Origin: Scilla litardierei
Lineage: Eukaryota > Streptophyta > Magnoliopsida > Asparagales > Asparagaceae
DNA length: 64,000 nt
Reading direction: 5' to 3'
Assembly: GCA_030789695.1 (NCBI GenBank)
Contig: CM061140.1
Span: 84,258,422-84,322,421, forward strand
Shown here: positions 50,528-60,282 of the stretch, piece by piece
How positions within the stretch are numbered: position 1 is the stretch's first letter
How the letters are laid out: every line of letters begins with the position of its first letter
Made by a program: the position numbers and the translations under genes
The notes under the pieces: model-generated
What the model was told of the DNA's origin: nothing
The model's database searches: none
The model's input: only the letters and a program-made list of their open reading frames with translations

Positions 50528-51660
50528 TGTTACGACCTAAAGATCGTGGGAGCCCGACTCCCGCCCGGATCCGCTAACATACCCCATTAACTCGCCATTT
50601 CACAAAAGGGCCGCCGCCCTGAAAATCCGGGGCATCATGGAGACAGGCGCGCCTTGCAGCGTTCCCCGAACCGACCGAGGCAAACAACCGCAGCCGGCCG
50701 AGGCGAACAACCGCAGCCTCCCGACCCACCGGGGTAGCGCGCTTGGGGACGCTTGGGTAGCTAGGCCAGGCCTATTGACGGGCGCGGACGTATCCTTCCG
50801 TACCGACGGGCCATACCCCATGATCGATCGGGGGGCGCGGCCGGGCCGGACAACCCCCGATCGGAACGGCCCGCCCGATTCCCGCGAACCGCGGCGCCTA
50901 GAGTGATACAGCCAGACCTTTAGTTCGTCGCTAACGACAAACAGCCTAGGATAAGGACACGACTGACACATACGTCACCCGACCGCCTGACAAAGCACCC
51001 CCAGGCGGCTGACCCGTCCGACGGTTAGTGCTTTCGGCCCTGACATCCCGACAAAAGCACCCCTTGGCCGTTGCGCCGCCTGACAGAAGCAGGTCAGAAA
51101 CTCCTGTTCCCGATGTCCTTGTCCGAAGCTTCCGCTGACACCCGAGCCAGCTCAGCACGCCTAGTCATCACCCGTCAGGTATAAATACCCCCTCTCCTCT
51201 TACGGAGAGGAGGTTGGAGAATTCTCTCTCATTTTCTATTATTCACACACGAGAGCAAAGGTCTTCCATATCTTTGCTCTCCCACCTATAGCTCGTCACG
51301 CGCGGCGGACACACAGATAGTCCGACCGGCGTGTCCAGCCCCCCATTTTAAGCCCTGTTACTGACTTAGGCATCGGAGGGGCTAAGGGTTGAACCCCAAC
51401 CCTGCCCTTCTGACGAGTTGTTCGTGCTGCAGGAAAGCTCGCCCCTTGACCGGAGTCAGCTTCAGCCCCCCGCCGTCCAACCTCCCTCAGCTGCATCCGG
51501 TGAGATTCGACCCCGTGAGCATCACCGGCAACGGGTCCGACTTCTTCACCCCACTAATCACCTGTAAAACAACCTACCTGAACCCTCATTTCCATATAAC
51601 CAGCGTGCCCTTGGTTCCCCATAATATAAATTCATTGTACGCGAGTTCCACCTCGTAACA
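50528..51660 (+). mobile_element. 5' LTR of the downstream Tat-type element
   Basis: 1133 bp from TGTTACGACC to CCTCGTAACA, followed after two bases by a primer binding site, which makes it a 5' LTR. TATAAATA is at 51180-51187, followed by a hairpin (51188-51197 with 51204-51213). It inserted into the third exon-like 280 bp unit. No matching 3' LTR is seen before the right edge; the element's 3' part is interrupted by two later insertions. Confidence 0.9.
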
Positions 51661-51662
51661 AT

Positions 51663-51680
51663 TGGCGCCGTCTGTGGGAA
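51663..51680 (+). promoter_or_regulatory. Primer binding site of the Tat-type element
   Basis: TGGCGCCGTCTGTGGGAA two bases after the LTR end. It starts with TGG, the complement of a tRNA CCA end, and sits in the usual place for minus-strand priming. I do not assign the tRNA. Confidence 0.8.
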
Positions 51681-51695
51681 TGAAGGGTCACACCC

Positions 51696-53458
51696 ATGTT
51701 AGACTCCATGCCGATCCCGCGGAACCCTGACCACGGCAAAGATCCCGTGGGTCAGGAACCGCTCTCTCTGTTAATCACCCCGGTGTCCGACCCCCTTATG
51801 GGGATGGGCACCGAAACTGAACACACTTCAGTCCCCGCCGTCCTGAAGAGCTTCGAGGCCGTCACTCAGGCCAGGGGAGGCTATCAGACGGCAGGAACGG
51901 AGCCTCCGCCCGGCCCCTCAGAGCCCCCGAACGTGAGGCGGAACCTCCACCCTCAGTTCGAGGAGGAGGGGGAGAACAGGGGGCTCGCTGAGGAGATTGC
52001 GGCCCAGTAAAGGCTCCTGGAAGAGGAGATGGAAGTCGCACGGCGGTGGAGGCGCCTGGGGGAGGCGACCGCCGTGCAAAGGCGTTTGGACGAAGCCGTC
52101 GAGACCACCCGAAGGGCCTACCAGGACGAAGAGGCCGCTCGCCGCCAACTCCGCCTCATCGTCGCAGAGCGCGAGAGGATAAGGAGAGAAAACAGGAGCG
52201 TCCGAGAAATCCTTGACGAGACGGCGACGGGCCGGCGGCTCGGGGACGGGCGGGACCCGTTGCTGAACAGGTCCCCCCCGGAGGAGGCAGCCCGCATCGC
52301 CTGCACCACCCCTCTGATTCCCTGCGTGAGGAAGCCGTTTGTCGACAACTACGCTTCCTCACCGCCGAGCGCGAGAGACTCCTTCGTGAGAATCAAGAAC
52401 AGATGGAGGCCCGAGGAGAGCTGGCCGGGAGGCGCTGGCGCTGGGAGAACTGTAGCCCGCAACCCGTCGAGTCTTCAACCCGGTGAAGGAGCCCTGCCGG
52501 ACGACAGTCGGGCTACTCCCCGGGGACGGAGGACCGTCGACGGCCGAGGCGCGACCGAAGCCAGACCCCCGAATGGCGGAGAGGGGATGCGCCGAGTCAC
52601 CCAACCTACCCAGAGGAGGCCACGCCACTTGCACGGTGGATCACGTCCGCCCCAAGGCCCATAAGGTTCAAACCCCCTCACTTGGCCATATACAACGGGA
52701 GAGGCGACCCCCTCACGCACGTGCAGCAATACCGGGGGGTGATGGAGGCGCAGGACGTGGATGAGGCATTCCTATGCCGACATTTCTCCCAAAGCCTGAG
52801 GGACACCGCGTTGGACTGGTACTTTGGCTTGCCCGCGAGGTCCGTCGGGAGCTTTGGCGAACTATCCCATAAGTTCTGCCAAGAGTTCAGGGCCGGGCGG
52901 ACGAAAAAGAAGCCCCTAGACTATCTCAGCACGATAGTCCAAGGGGAGGGAGAGACAACAGGTAGATACCTCCGCCGCTTTCAGGAGGAGAGACGGGCGG
53001 TGGTGACATGCGACGATGAGGTGCTTATGCTCGCCTTCAAAACGGGGTTGCGGACTCAGAGCCTCCACAAATCCCTGCTCCGGGATCCGCCAACCGACTA
53101 TGAGGCATTGGTTGCTATGGCGGAGAGACACGCGTTGGCTGAGGAGACTCTCGGCGCCAAGGCCTTATTCCCCCCGGCGAAACCCCCCCAAGGCGAACCC
53201 CGGTCACATCCACGGCCGAGGCAGGAAGAGGGACACCGTGGTCGCAACCAGCTGGCCCGACCAAGGAGGGAACCGCTTGGGCCTCGCCCGCAAGATCGAC
53301 CTGGCCCGGCGCGCGAGTTCGCTCCGGCCCAAGGGCTCCCTCGAGTCGTCCCGAGACAAGAAGGCCCCCTACAGGCACATTACACGCAACTCAATGCCTC
53401 CCTGATCGAGGTGATGGCCGCGGCTACACGGGCCGGACTGCTGCCGGAGCCGCCCTGA
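51696..53458 (+). pseudogene. gag: Tat-type gag, damaged (two stops, one frameshift)
   Basis: Structural capsid protein gene of a Ty3/gypsy element. The N-terminal part (51696-52007) is interrupted by TAA at 52008. The same frame continues from 52011 through a charged coiled-coil-like stretch (about 52029-52200) rich in Arg and Glu. Between about 52200 and 52330 the sense frame shifts, and from about 52343 it is the frame of the conserved core. That core runs from about 52630 to 53130 and includes IYNGRGDPLTH, LDWYFGLPARSVGSFGELS and YLRRFQEERRAVV, typical of the retrotransposon gag domain. The segment ends at TGA 53456-53458, but the next codons continue the same frame into a zinc-knuckle-like motif. 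The TGA is therefore probably a mutation within an originally longer gag. As it stands it cannot give a full-length protein. Confidence 0.85.
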
Positions 53459-53461
53459 GAA

Positions 53462-54505
53462 ATGAAGTCGGACCCAGCCCGGAGAGATTTTAAGAAATAC
53501 TGCCGATACCACCGGGACCATGGCCACGACACCGAAAACTGCTTCACCCTTAAAAGGGAAATCGAGCGGCTGATCCAGGCGGGCCACCTGGGGGACTTCG
53601 TCGGAGGCCGGAGACCGGATCGAGAAGAGGGGAACCACCGAAGGGCACGGAGGGCAGACCCTCCGGCAAACGACGAGCGGGAAGAGCCTCACCCCCCGAA
53701 ACCCGTCATGCGCATAAACACGATATGCGGCGGGCCATCTTCAGGAGGGGCATCGTCGTCAAGCAAAAAGGCGTATGCGAGACAAGTGATGACGGCGGGT
53801 CTTGGAGGGGACCAGAGAGGGAGAAGGATGGCCTACCCTCCCATTACTTTCAGCGACAAGGATCTAGAGGGGATCGAGCAGCCCCACGACGACGCCATCG
53901 TCATCGAGGCCCAGATTGGGACGGCCATCGTCAGCCGCCTCCTGATCGACACAGGGAGCTCTTGCGACATCCTGTTCATGTCCACAATCGAGAAGATGGG
54001 GTTAAGGCCGACGGACCTGAGACCCTGTACTGGACCCCTCGTCGGTTTCACCGGACACTCGACCCCCATCATGGGAGTGATCACCTTGCCGATAACCCTC
54101 AGAGAAGAGCCACAGGTCGTCACTCGAATGACGCTGTTCGTTGTGGTCGACATTATGTCAGCGTACAACGGGATCATAGGACGACCTTACATGTCGGCCA
54201 TTGGAGCGCTCCCCAGCCTTCTCCATCAGATGGTCAAGTTCCAAACCCCCCGAGGGGTGGGGATCGTACGGGGAAGCCAGAAGCTGTCTAGGAGCTGCTA
54301 CGTAGGGTCGACCAAGCACAAGGGACCAGAGGTGAACCTGAAGATCGATTCCCCTAGGCGGAGTTATGACCCCTACCGGCCAGATTTAGCTCCAGCCGAT
54401 GCCACTGCCGAGGGAAACAGGATCGACCACGCCCCCCCTGAGAAGGACGGGCTAATCACTCCAAGGGTCGCGGTGCACCGGTCGTGGCATAGCCGGGAAC
54501 TGTAA
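53462..54505 (+). CDS. gag C-terminus and aspartic protease of the Tat-type element
   Basis: A 347-codon frame in phase with the gag core and separated from it only by the TGA at 53456. Near its start it has the Cys/His motif YCRYHRDHGHDTENC (about residues 14-28), placed like a nucleocapsid zinc knuckle. From about residue 150 it matches a retroviral-type aspartic protease: LLIDTGSSCDILF with catalytic DTG at 53948-53956, and later YNGIIGRPYM near residue 240. The end (about residues 290-347) is hydrophilic and resembles no reverse transcriptase; the stop at 54503-54505 is followed within 80 bp by the tandem array. ATG 53465 is the first Met, but expression as part of gag-pro is more likely than independent initiation. 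No RT, RNase H or integrase follows. Confidence 0.8.
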   Translation: MKSDPARRDFKKYCRYHRDHGHDTENCFTLKREIERLIQAGHLGDFVGGRRPDREEGNHRRARRADPPANDEREEPHPPKPVMRINTICGGPSSGGASSSSKKAYARQVMTAGLGGDQRGRRMAYPPITFSDKDLEGIEQPHDDAIVIEAQIGTAIVSRLLIDTGSSCDILFMSTIEKMGLRPTDLRPCTGPLVGFTGHSTPIMGVITLPITLREEPQVVTRMTLFVVVDIMSAYNGIIGRPYMSAIGALPSLLHQMVKFQTPRGVGIVRGSQKLSRSCYVGSTKHKGPEVNLKIDSPRRSYDPYRPDLAPADATAEGNRIDHAPPEKDGLITPRVAVHRSWHSREL

Positions 54506-54580
54506 GTCCTGAACGAAATACCTTGTTCGCTTCTTTTTATCTTTGAATTTCGCCTTTTCGGCATGACAATTTCAGTTCAA

Positions 54581-57060
54581 CCCTCTCAAAGACTCCGGGG
54601 CAGGACCAATCCTCGCCACCCAAACCGGAGAGGGGCACGGGCCGAGCTGCGTACTCGCTCCCCCCAGGAAGACCTCCGGGGCAAGTTCACAGAGCTTGGC
54701 AACCCAAACCGGAGCGCCATTTGTGGGGTAGGCGACGGCCCAATACCCGTCCGACTATAGAGGCTGCGGGGAGGCGACGGCCCAATACCCGCCCTCTCAA
54801 AGACTCCGGGGCAGGACCAATCCTCGCCACCCAAACCGGAGAGGGGCACGGGCCGAGCTGCGTACTCGCTCCCCCCAGGAAGACCTCCGGGGCAAGTTCA
54901 CAGAGCTTGGCCACCCAAACCGGAGCGCCATTTGTGGGGTAGGCGACGGCCCAATACCCGTCCGACTATAGAGGCTGCGGGGAGGCGACGGCCCAATACC
55001 CGCCCTCTCAAAGACTCCGGGGCAGGACCAATCCTCGCCACCCAAACCGGAGAGGGGCACGGGCCGAGCTGCGTACTTGCTCCCCCCCAAGAAGACCTCC
55101 GGGGCAAGTTCACAGAGCTTGGCCACCCAAACCGGAGCGCCATATGCGGGGTAGGCGACGGCCCAATACCCGTCCGACTATAGAGGCTGCGGGGAGGCGA
55201 CGGCCCAATACCCGCCCTCTCAAAGACTCCGGGGCAGGACCAATCCTCGCCACCCAAACCAGAGAGGGGCACGGGCCGAGCTGCGTACTCGCTCCCCCCC
55301 AGGAAGACCTCCGGGGCAAGTTCACTGAGCTTGGCCACCCAAACCGGAGCGCCATATGCGGGGTAGGTGACGGCCCAATACCCGTCCGACTATAGAGGCT
55401 GCGGGGAGGCGACGGCCCAATACCCGCCCTCTCAAAGACTCCGGAGCAGGACCAATCCTCGCCACCCAAACCGGAGAGGGGCACGGGCCGAGCTGCGTAC
55501 TCGCTCCCCCCCAGGAAGACCTCCGGGGCAAGTTCACTGAGCTTGGCCACCCAAACCGGAGCGCCATATGCGGGGTAGGCGACGGCCCAATACCCGTCCG
55601 ACTATAGAGGCTGCGGGGAGGCGACGGCCTAATACCCGCCCTCTCAAAGACTCGGGGGCAGGACCAATCCTCGCCACCCAAACCGGAGAGGGGCACGGGC
55701 CGAGCTGCGTACTCGCTCCCCCCAAGAAGACCTCCGGGGCAAGTTCACTGAGCTTGGCCACCCAAACCGGAGCGCCATATGCGGGGTAGGCGACGGCCCA
55801 ATACCCGTCCGACTATAGAGGCTGCGGGGAGGCGACGGCCCAATACCCGCCCTCTCAAAGACTCCGGGGCAGGACCAATCCTCGCCACCCAAACCGGAGA
55901 GGGGCACGGGCCGAGCTGCGTACTCGCTCCCCCCCAAGAAGACCTCCGGGGAAAGTTCACTGAGCTTGGCCACCCAAACCGGAGCGCCATATGCGGGGTA
56001 GGCGACGGCCCAATACCCGTCCGACTATAGAGGCTGCGGGGAGGCGACGGCCCAATACCCGCCCTCTCAAAGACTCCAGGGCAGGACCAATCCTCGCCAC
56101 CCAAACTGGAGAGGGGCACGGGCCGAGCTGCGTACTCGCTCCCCCCAGGAAGACCTCCGGGGCAAGTTCACTGAGCTTGGCCACCCAAACCGGAGCGCCA
56201 TATGCGGGGTAGGTGACGGCCCAATACCCGTTCGACTATAGAGGCTGCGGGGAGGCGACGGCCCAATACCCGCCCTCTCAAAGACTCCGGGGCAGGACCA
56301 ATCCTCGCCACCCAAACCGGAGAGGGGCACGGGCCGAGCTGCGTACTCGCTCCCCCCCAGGAAGACCTCCGGGGCAAGTTCACTGAGCTTGGCCACCCAA
56401 ACCGGAGCGCCATATGCGGGGTAGGCGACGGCCCAAAACCCGTCCGACTATAGAGGCTGCGGGGAGGCGACGTCCCAATACCCGCCCTCTCAAAGACTCC
56501 GGGGCAGGACCAATCCTCGCCACCCAAACTGGAGAGGGGCACGGGCCGAGCTGCGTACTCGCTCCCCCCCAGGAAGACCTTCGGGGCAAGTTCACTGAGC
56601 TTGGCCACCCAAACTGGAGCGCCATATGCGGGGTAGGCGACGGCCCAATACCCGTCCGACTATAGAGGCTGCGGGGAGGCGACGGCCCAATACCCGCCCC
56701 CTCAAAGACTCCGGGGCAGGACCAATCCTCGCCACCCAAACCGGAGAGGGGCACGGGCCGAGCTGCGTACTCGCTCCCCCCCAGGAAGACCTCCGGGGCA
56801 AGTTCACTGAGCTTGGCCACCCAAACCGGAGTGCCATATGCGGGGTAGGCGACGGCCCAATACCCGTCCGACTATAGAGGCTGCGGGGAGGCGACGGCCC
56901 AATACCCGCCCCCTCAAAGACTCCGGGGCAGGACCAATCCTCGCCACCCAAACCGGAGAGGGGCACGGGCCGAGCTGCGCACTCGCTCCCCCCCCAAGAA
57001 GACCTCCGGGGCAAGTTCACTGAGCTTGGCCACCCAAACCGGAGCGCCTTAGGCGGGGTA
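54581..57060. repeat. Tandem array of 12 units of 211-212 bp inside the Tat-type element
   Basis: Units start at 54581, 54792, 55003, 55215, 55427, 55639, 55850, 56062, 56273, 56485, 56697 and 56909; the last is partial. Each has three parts. Part A is CTCAAAGACTCCGGGGCAGG through GGGCACGGGCCGAGC, about 81 bp, matching the satellite monomer at 65 of 81 positions. Part B begins AAGACCTCCGGGGCAAG and ends GCCACCCAAACCGGAG, a second diverged monomer. Part C contains GGCGACGGCCCAATACCCG twice. Units differ by few bases. It lies just after gag-pro, the hypervariable 3' untranslated position known in Tat elements. Confidence 0.95.
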
Positions 57061-57229
57061 CCCGACGGACCAATACCCTCCCTCCCCCGAAAGGGCCTGT
57101 CACCCCTCTCCTCAAACCTCGGGAAACTACTCAAGGTCCGTGAATCAAGGCAACCCCTACGCAGAGCCATCCCTGAGGAGTAACGACTGCCCCCCATAAA
57201 GCCGACGCCCGAAATGACTTGTCCTACCC

Positions 57230-57560
57230 AAAAGGACACTCGGGACGAACGCCACTGACAAGTGTCATGCATGCCTGAGGGGTCACATCACCCGTCACCC
57301 ATCGGGAACGCCCCCCCTAAGAAGGAAATTCCAAGACGGCCCCGACTCTCAATGAAGAGTAAATAAGGGCAGAAATTCACCATTATAAATTCCCCCTCCA
57401 GCTTCCTTGAGGGGGGAGGAAGGCGAGAGGAAGGATGTGCAGAAAGACTAGTCGTTTTGCCACCCTCTCTCCCTCAAAATGAGCGGAAAATGCGAGCTTC
57501 GCTGACCGCCAAAATAAACGATCCCCCAACAGGATATTCCCCTTACACGACGGTTGCCCA
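57230..57560 (+). repeat. Tat 3' module, copy 3
   Basis: AAAGGACACTCGGGACGAAC near 57231, TATAAATT at 57386-57393, then CCCCCTC (57394-57400) with partner GAGGGGG (57411-57417), and GGATATTCCCCTTACAC near 57531. Same order as the modules upstream of the 3' LTR at 45923. Confidence 0.55.
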
Positions 57561-58140
57561 GCATGCTGCTCCCCTCCTTCCTTTAGACAACTTAAGGCAG
57601 GGGAACTGGAGCTCCACTGGCACGCCATGCCTCTCCACGGACGCCCCGCGTACGCAGGCGCGGCTGGTAGACAACCCGATGGATGGGACAGACCTGCCAA
57701 ATCACCTCACCAGACACCCCGTCAGCCGCCCGCGTCGCCCCAACCGAGGGGAACTTGTCCCCGAGCGCCAGCGTGCCCCAACATGCTACTCCGCCTACAC
57801 CAGTAGCACCCCCTTCCACTCATCGACCTTCCCTGGACCGTGTATGCCAGGAGGCCGCACAGGGGGGCTGCGGCCCGCGTCCCTTCGCGCCTACCACGCG
57901 GAGACCCCAGTCGAGGAGAGCAACGGGGCCCCATGGGATAGAACAACCACCAAGGACTCCCTCTCCCCCCAATTCTGGGAACGAGGGCCAAAGCCACTGC
58001 CTGGCTCCGACACGACCATCCACCCCTACGCCGAGGGGGAACCCTCTGAATCCACTCCACGCCCCTTGTCAGGGGCATGACACCAGAGAAAGGCGGATCA
58101 ACTGCGATGAGAACATCAACCTACCTAGAGCGACACACGG

Positions 58141-58210
58141 TTATGCCTACGGGCCGATACAATGTTACGCCTACGGGCCGATTCAATGTTACGCCTACGG
58201 GGCGACCCTG
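58141..58210. repeat. Short 24 bp tandem repeat (about 2.9 copies)
   Basis: TTATGCCTACGGGCCGATAC plus AATG, repeated at 58165 and 58189 with small changes (TTACGCCTACGGGCCGATTC plus AATG, then a variant last copy). Minor feature of the Tat 3' region. Confidence 0.85.
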
Positions 58211-58437
58211 TTTTATTAAACTATCAATAATAGCCGATGAAAAGACCAAAGACTAATCCCGGTTGACCACTAGTTATAGCTAGGGTACACCTAGACCCGA
58301 GCAACCCGCGAAAAGGGGGGCCAACCCGCTGTAAAATCTCTCGGACGCGCTACGAGAAATAAAGGGAGCTAACACGATTCCCCCAACGCCATGATCGAAA
58401 TAGCCGCACCAAGGCGTAACTCTAAAAAGGGAATTTA

Positions 58438-60156
58438 TGTTGAGTATTGGACTCCCCGGATTTGGTTTTGGATGATGAGCAAACATAAATATATCACGAA
58501 CTAACAGTTTGTGAGCGCAGTTATGGAGATCGTCGCCAAAATACCACACACAACAAAAGCGACGTCTCAAGACTTCTCAATACGCGTGATCGTATGCCTG
58601 GAGCTTCGTTGAAGCTCGAGGAGCAATATTGAAGTCAAGAGGAATGAAGATTGAAGCTTTGAAGACGGTTCATAAGGTTTATTTTATAGTCTTCTAGCTT
58701 CATAGATTAGAATGTTAAGCCTTGAGTAGGACTTACTTTATAATCTTCATTTCGCTCATATCTTAGAGCTAGGATATTCTTAGAAGCCATTAGAAACTTT
58801 CCCGAAGCCTATCGCTCTTTCCCTCGGCTTCGAGTGCATGTTAGTTGGTTCATGAAGGGTCACCAACCGACTAGATGACGATCTAGTCGGTCGGCAACTC
58901 TACTTAAACCGACTAGTTTGCCTTCTCTAATTCAGCTCTTTCTATGACTACAGTTAGTCGGTCAAAGAAGAGTCACCGACCGACTAGATGACGATTTAGT
59001 CGGTCAGTAATCCTTCTTAGACCGACTAGTTGTGTTCAGTCTTTTTCAGCCTGAGCTACTGTTTCGAGTTAGTCGGTCAAAGAACGTTTACCGACCGACT
59101 AGTTGAGAAACTAGTCGGTCAGCATTTATTCTTAAACCGACTAAGTCATCTTGAAGTCAACCTATCCTATTTCGACGTTAGTCGGTCAAAGATCATTCAC
59201 CGACCGACTAGTTGGGAAACTAGTCGGTCGGCAAGTCTTCTTAGACCGACTAGTTGTCTTTGCCTAGAACTTCACCTTTTGGCTGTTCAGCTGTTAGTCG
59301 GTCCATGTTGAATCACCGACCGACTAGTTGATGAACTAGTCGGTCAGTGATCCTTCTTAGACCGACTAGTCTGCTTCAGATTTAGATCCGTTGGAGTTTT
59401 GAAAGCGACGTTTCTCTCTCCCTTTTCCCTTGATCCTTTAAATACCTGGAGGGGTTATTTCATAGGATCCAAGGCTGCTATTTCAGAGTTCTATTGATTC
59501 AAAGAGAAGCTTTCAACTCTCATCTTCAAGCTCTCCCATTCTCAAGAATCTCTCCCTCACTCTTATTCCTCAAGAGAGATTCATTGGTTGTGAGCCTTCC
59601 AAGCCAAGGGCTTGATTCTAGGTCATCCATCTCATCCCTAGGCTTCCATTGCTGGTCATCTTCTTGAAGCTAGGGTTTGGTGACTCTTCCTCCATCAAAA
59701 TCCTCTTTGCCCTAATTTGGTAAGAAATCTCAAGGCATAGGTATTTTGTTGGTAAGCATTTCATTTCAGTTATATTTGAATTGTATACTCTCGGTTGTGA
59801 GAGGTTTTGCGTGATCCCGGGTTGTGGGAGTCACGGTCATCGATTGTAGGTCGATTGCGCTTGTGAGGTTTTCGCAAGTGTTCATATTGGAAATCTTGAG
59901 TTAGGGTTTCTAACTCAAGTATCCGGAAGGGATCCGGGTGGTTGGGACGTAGGATCACCGGGAACAAGTCGGGGAGACTTGGGTGGATCCGAACCCATTA
60001 AACCATTGTGTTTGCGTTTGCATTAATTCTTGATTGTAGTTATTCCGCAACGTTGTTTGTTAATTGCACGATAATTAGGAATAACTCTCCTTATTATTTA
60101 AAAGTACTATTCACCCCCCCTCTAGTACATGTGCAGTAGCTTCCCAGGGCACTACA
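58438..60156 (+). mobile_element. Sirevirus-like copia solo LTR with target duplication ATTTA
   Basis: 1719 bp, TGTTGAG to CACTACA, flanked by ATTTA at 58433-58437 and 60157-60161. The start (TTTTGGATGATGAGCAAACA at about 58461) and the TATTCACCCCCCCTCTAG stretch near the end (about 60108-60125) are characteristic of Sirevirus/Maximus copia LTRs. No primer binding site, gag-pol or second LTR accompanies it, so it is a solo LTR. It inserted into the 3' region of the Tat-type element. TTTAAATA at 59437-59444 is a TATA candidate. Confidence 0.85.
58841..59370. promoter_or_regulatory. Five tandem units with nested palindromes in the solo LTR
   Basis: Units of 109-116 bp starting near 58841, 58954, 59069, 59178 and 59294. 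Each has TTAGTCGGTC, a spacer, then a tight hairpin, then TTAGACCGACTAG or similar. The first hairpin is ACCGACTAGAT, loop GACG, ATCTAGTCGGT (58866-58891), a perfect 11 bp stem; the others have the core CGACTAGTTG-AACTAGTCGG. Outer and inner motifs are complementary to each other, so folding is nested. The cluster ends about 65 bp before the TATA candidate. Multi-copy palindromic LTR motifs are a described trait of Sireviruses. Confidence 0.8.
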
Positions 60157-60161
60157 ATTTA

Positions 60162-60282
60162 TGCACACACACACACACAGGCAGAAAATCGCAGAAAAAT
60201 GCAGATACCAACCCCGCGAATTGTCACTTTCTTTCGTTTTTATAAAAAAAGAGAGAGAGAAAGGGGGGGAGCCTATACAAAA
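60162..60282. repeat. Spacer with (CA)n and (GA)n microsatellites
   Basis: A (CA) run at about 60164-60178 and an AG-rich run at about 60248-60268 between the solo LTR and the antisense reading frame. Probably the continuation of the Tat 3' region. Confidence 0.6.

Larger units (their letters stand above)
57061..58437 (+). mobile_element. 3' region of the downstream Tat-type element, left part
   Basis: GC-rich sequence following the 212 bp array. Its first part has a diverged copy of the module also found at 43065 and 44870. A 207-codon open frame (57457-58080) shows no domain and low-complexity composition; I do not call it a gene. A 24 bp repeat is at 58141-58210. The stretch is cut at 58438 by a copia solo LTR and appears to resume at 60162. 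Confidence 0.6.

Noticed and set aside
45923..51660. One complete element with LTRs at 45923 and 50528
   Set aside because: No primer binding site follows the left LTR and no polypurine tract precedes the right one. The signals show a 3' LTR followed by a separate 5' LTR, and they are too diverged to be a pair.
57457..58080. A 207-codon gene
   Set aside because: Low-complexity, no domain, inside a retroelement 3' region with other overlapping open frames on both strands.
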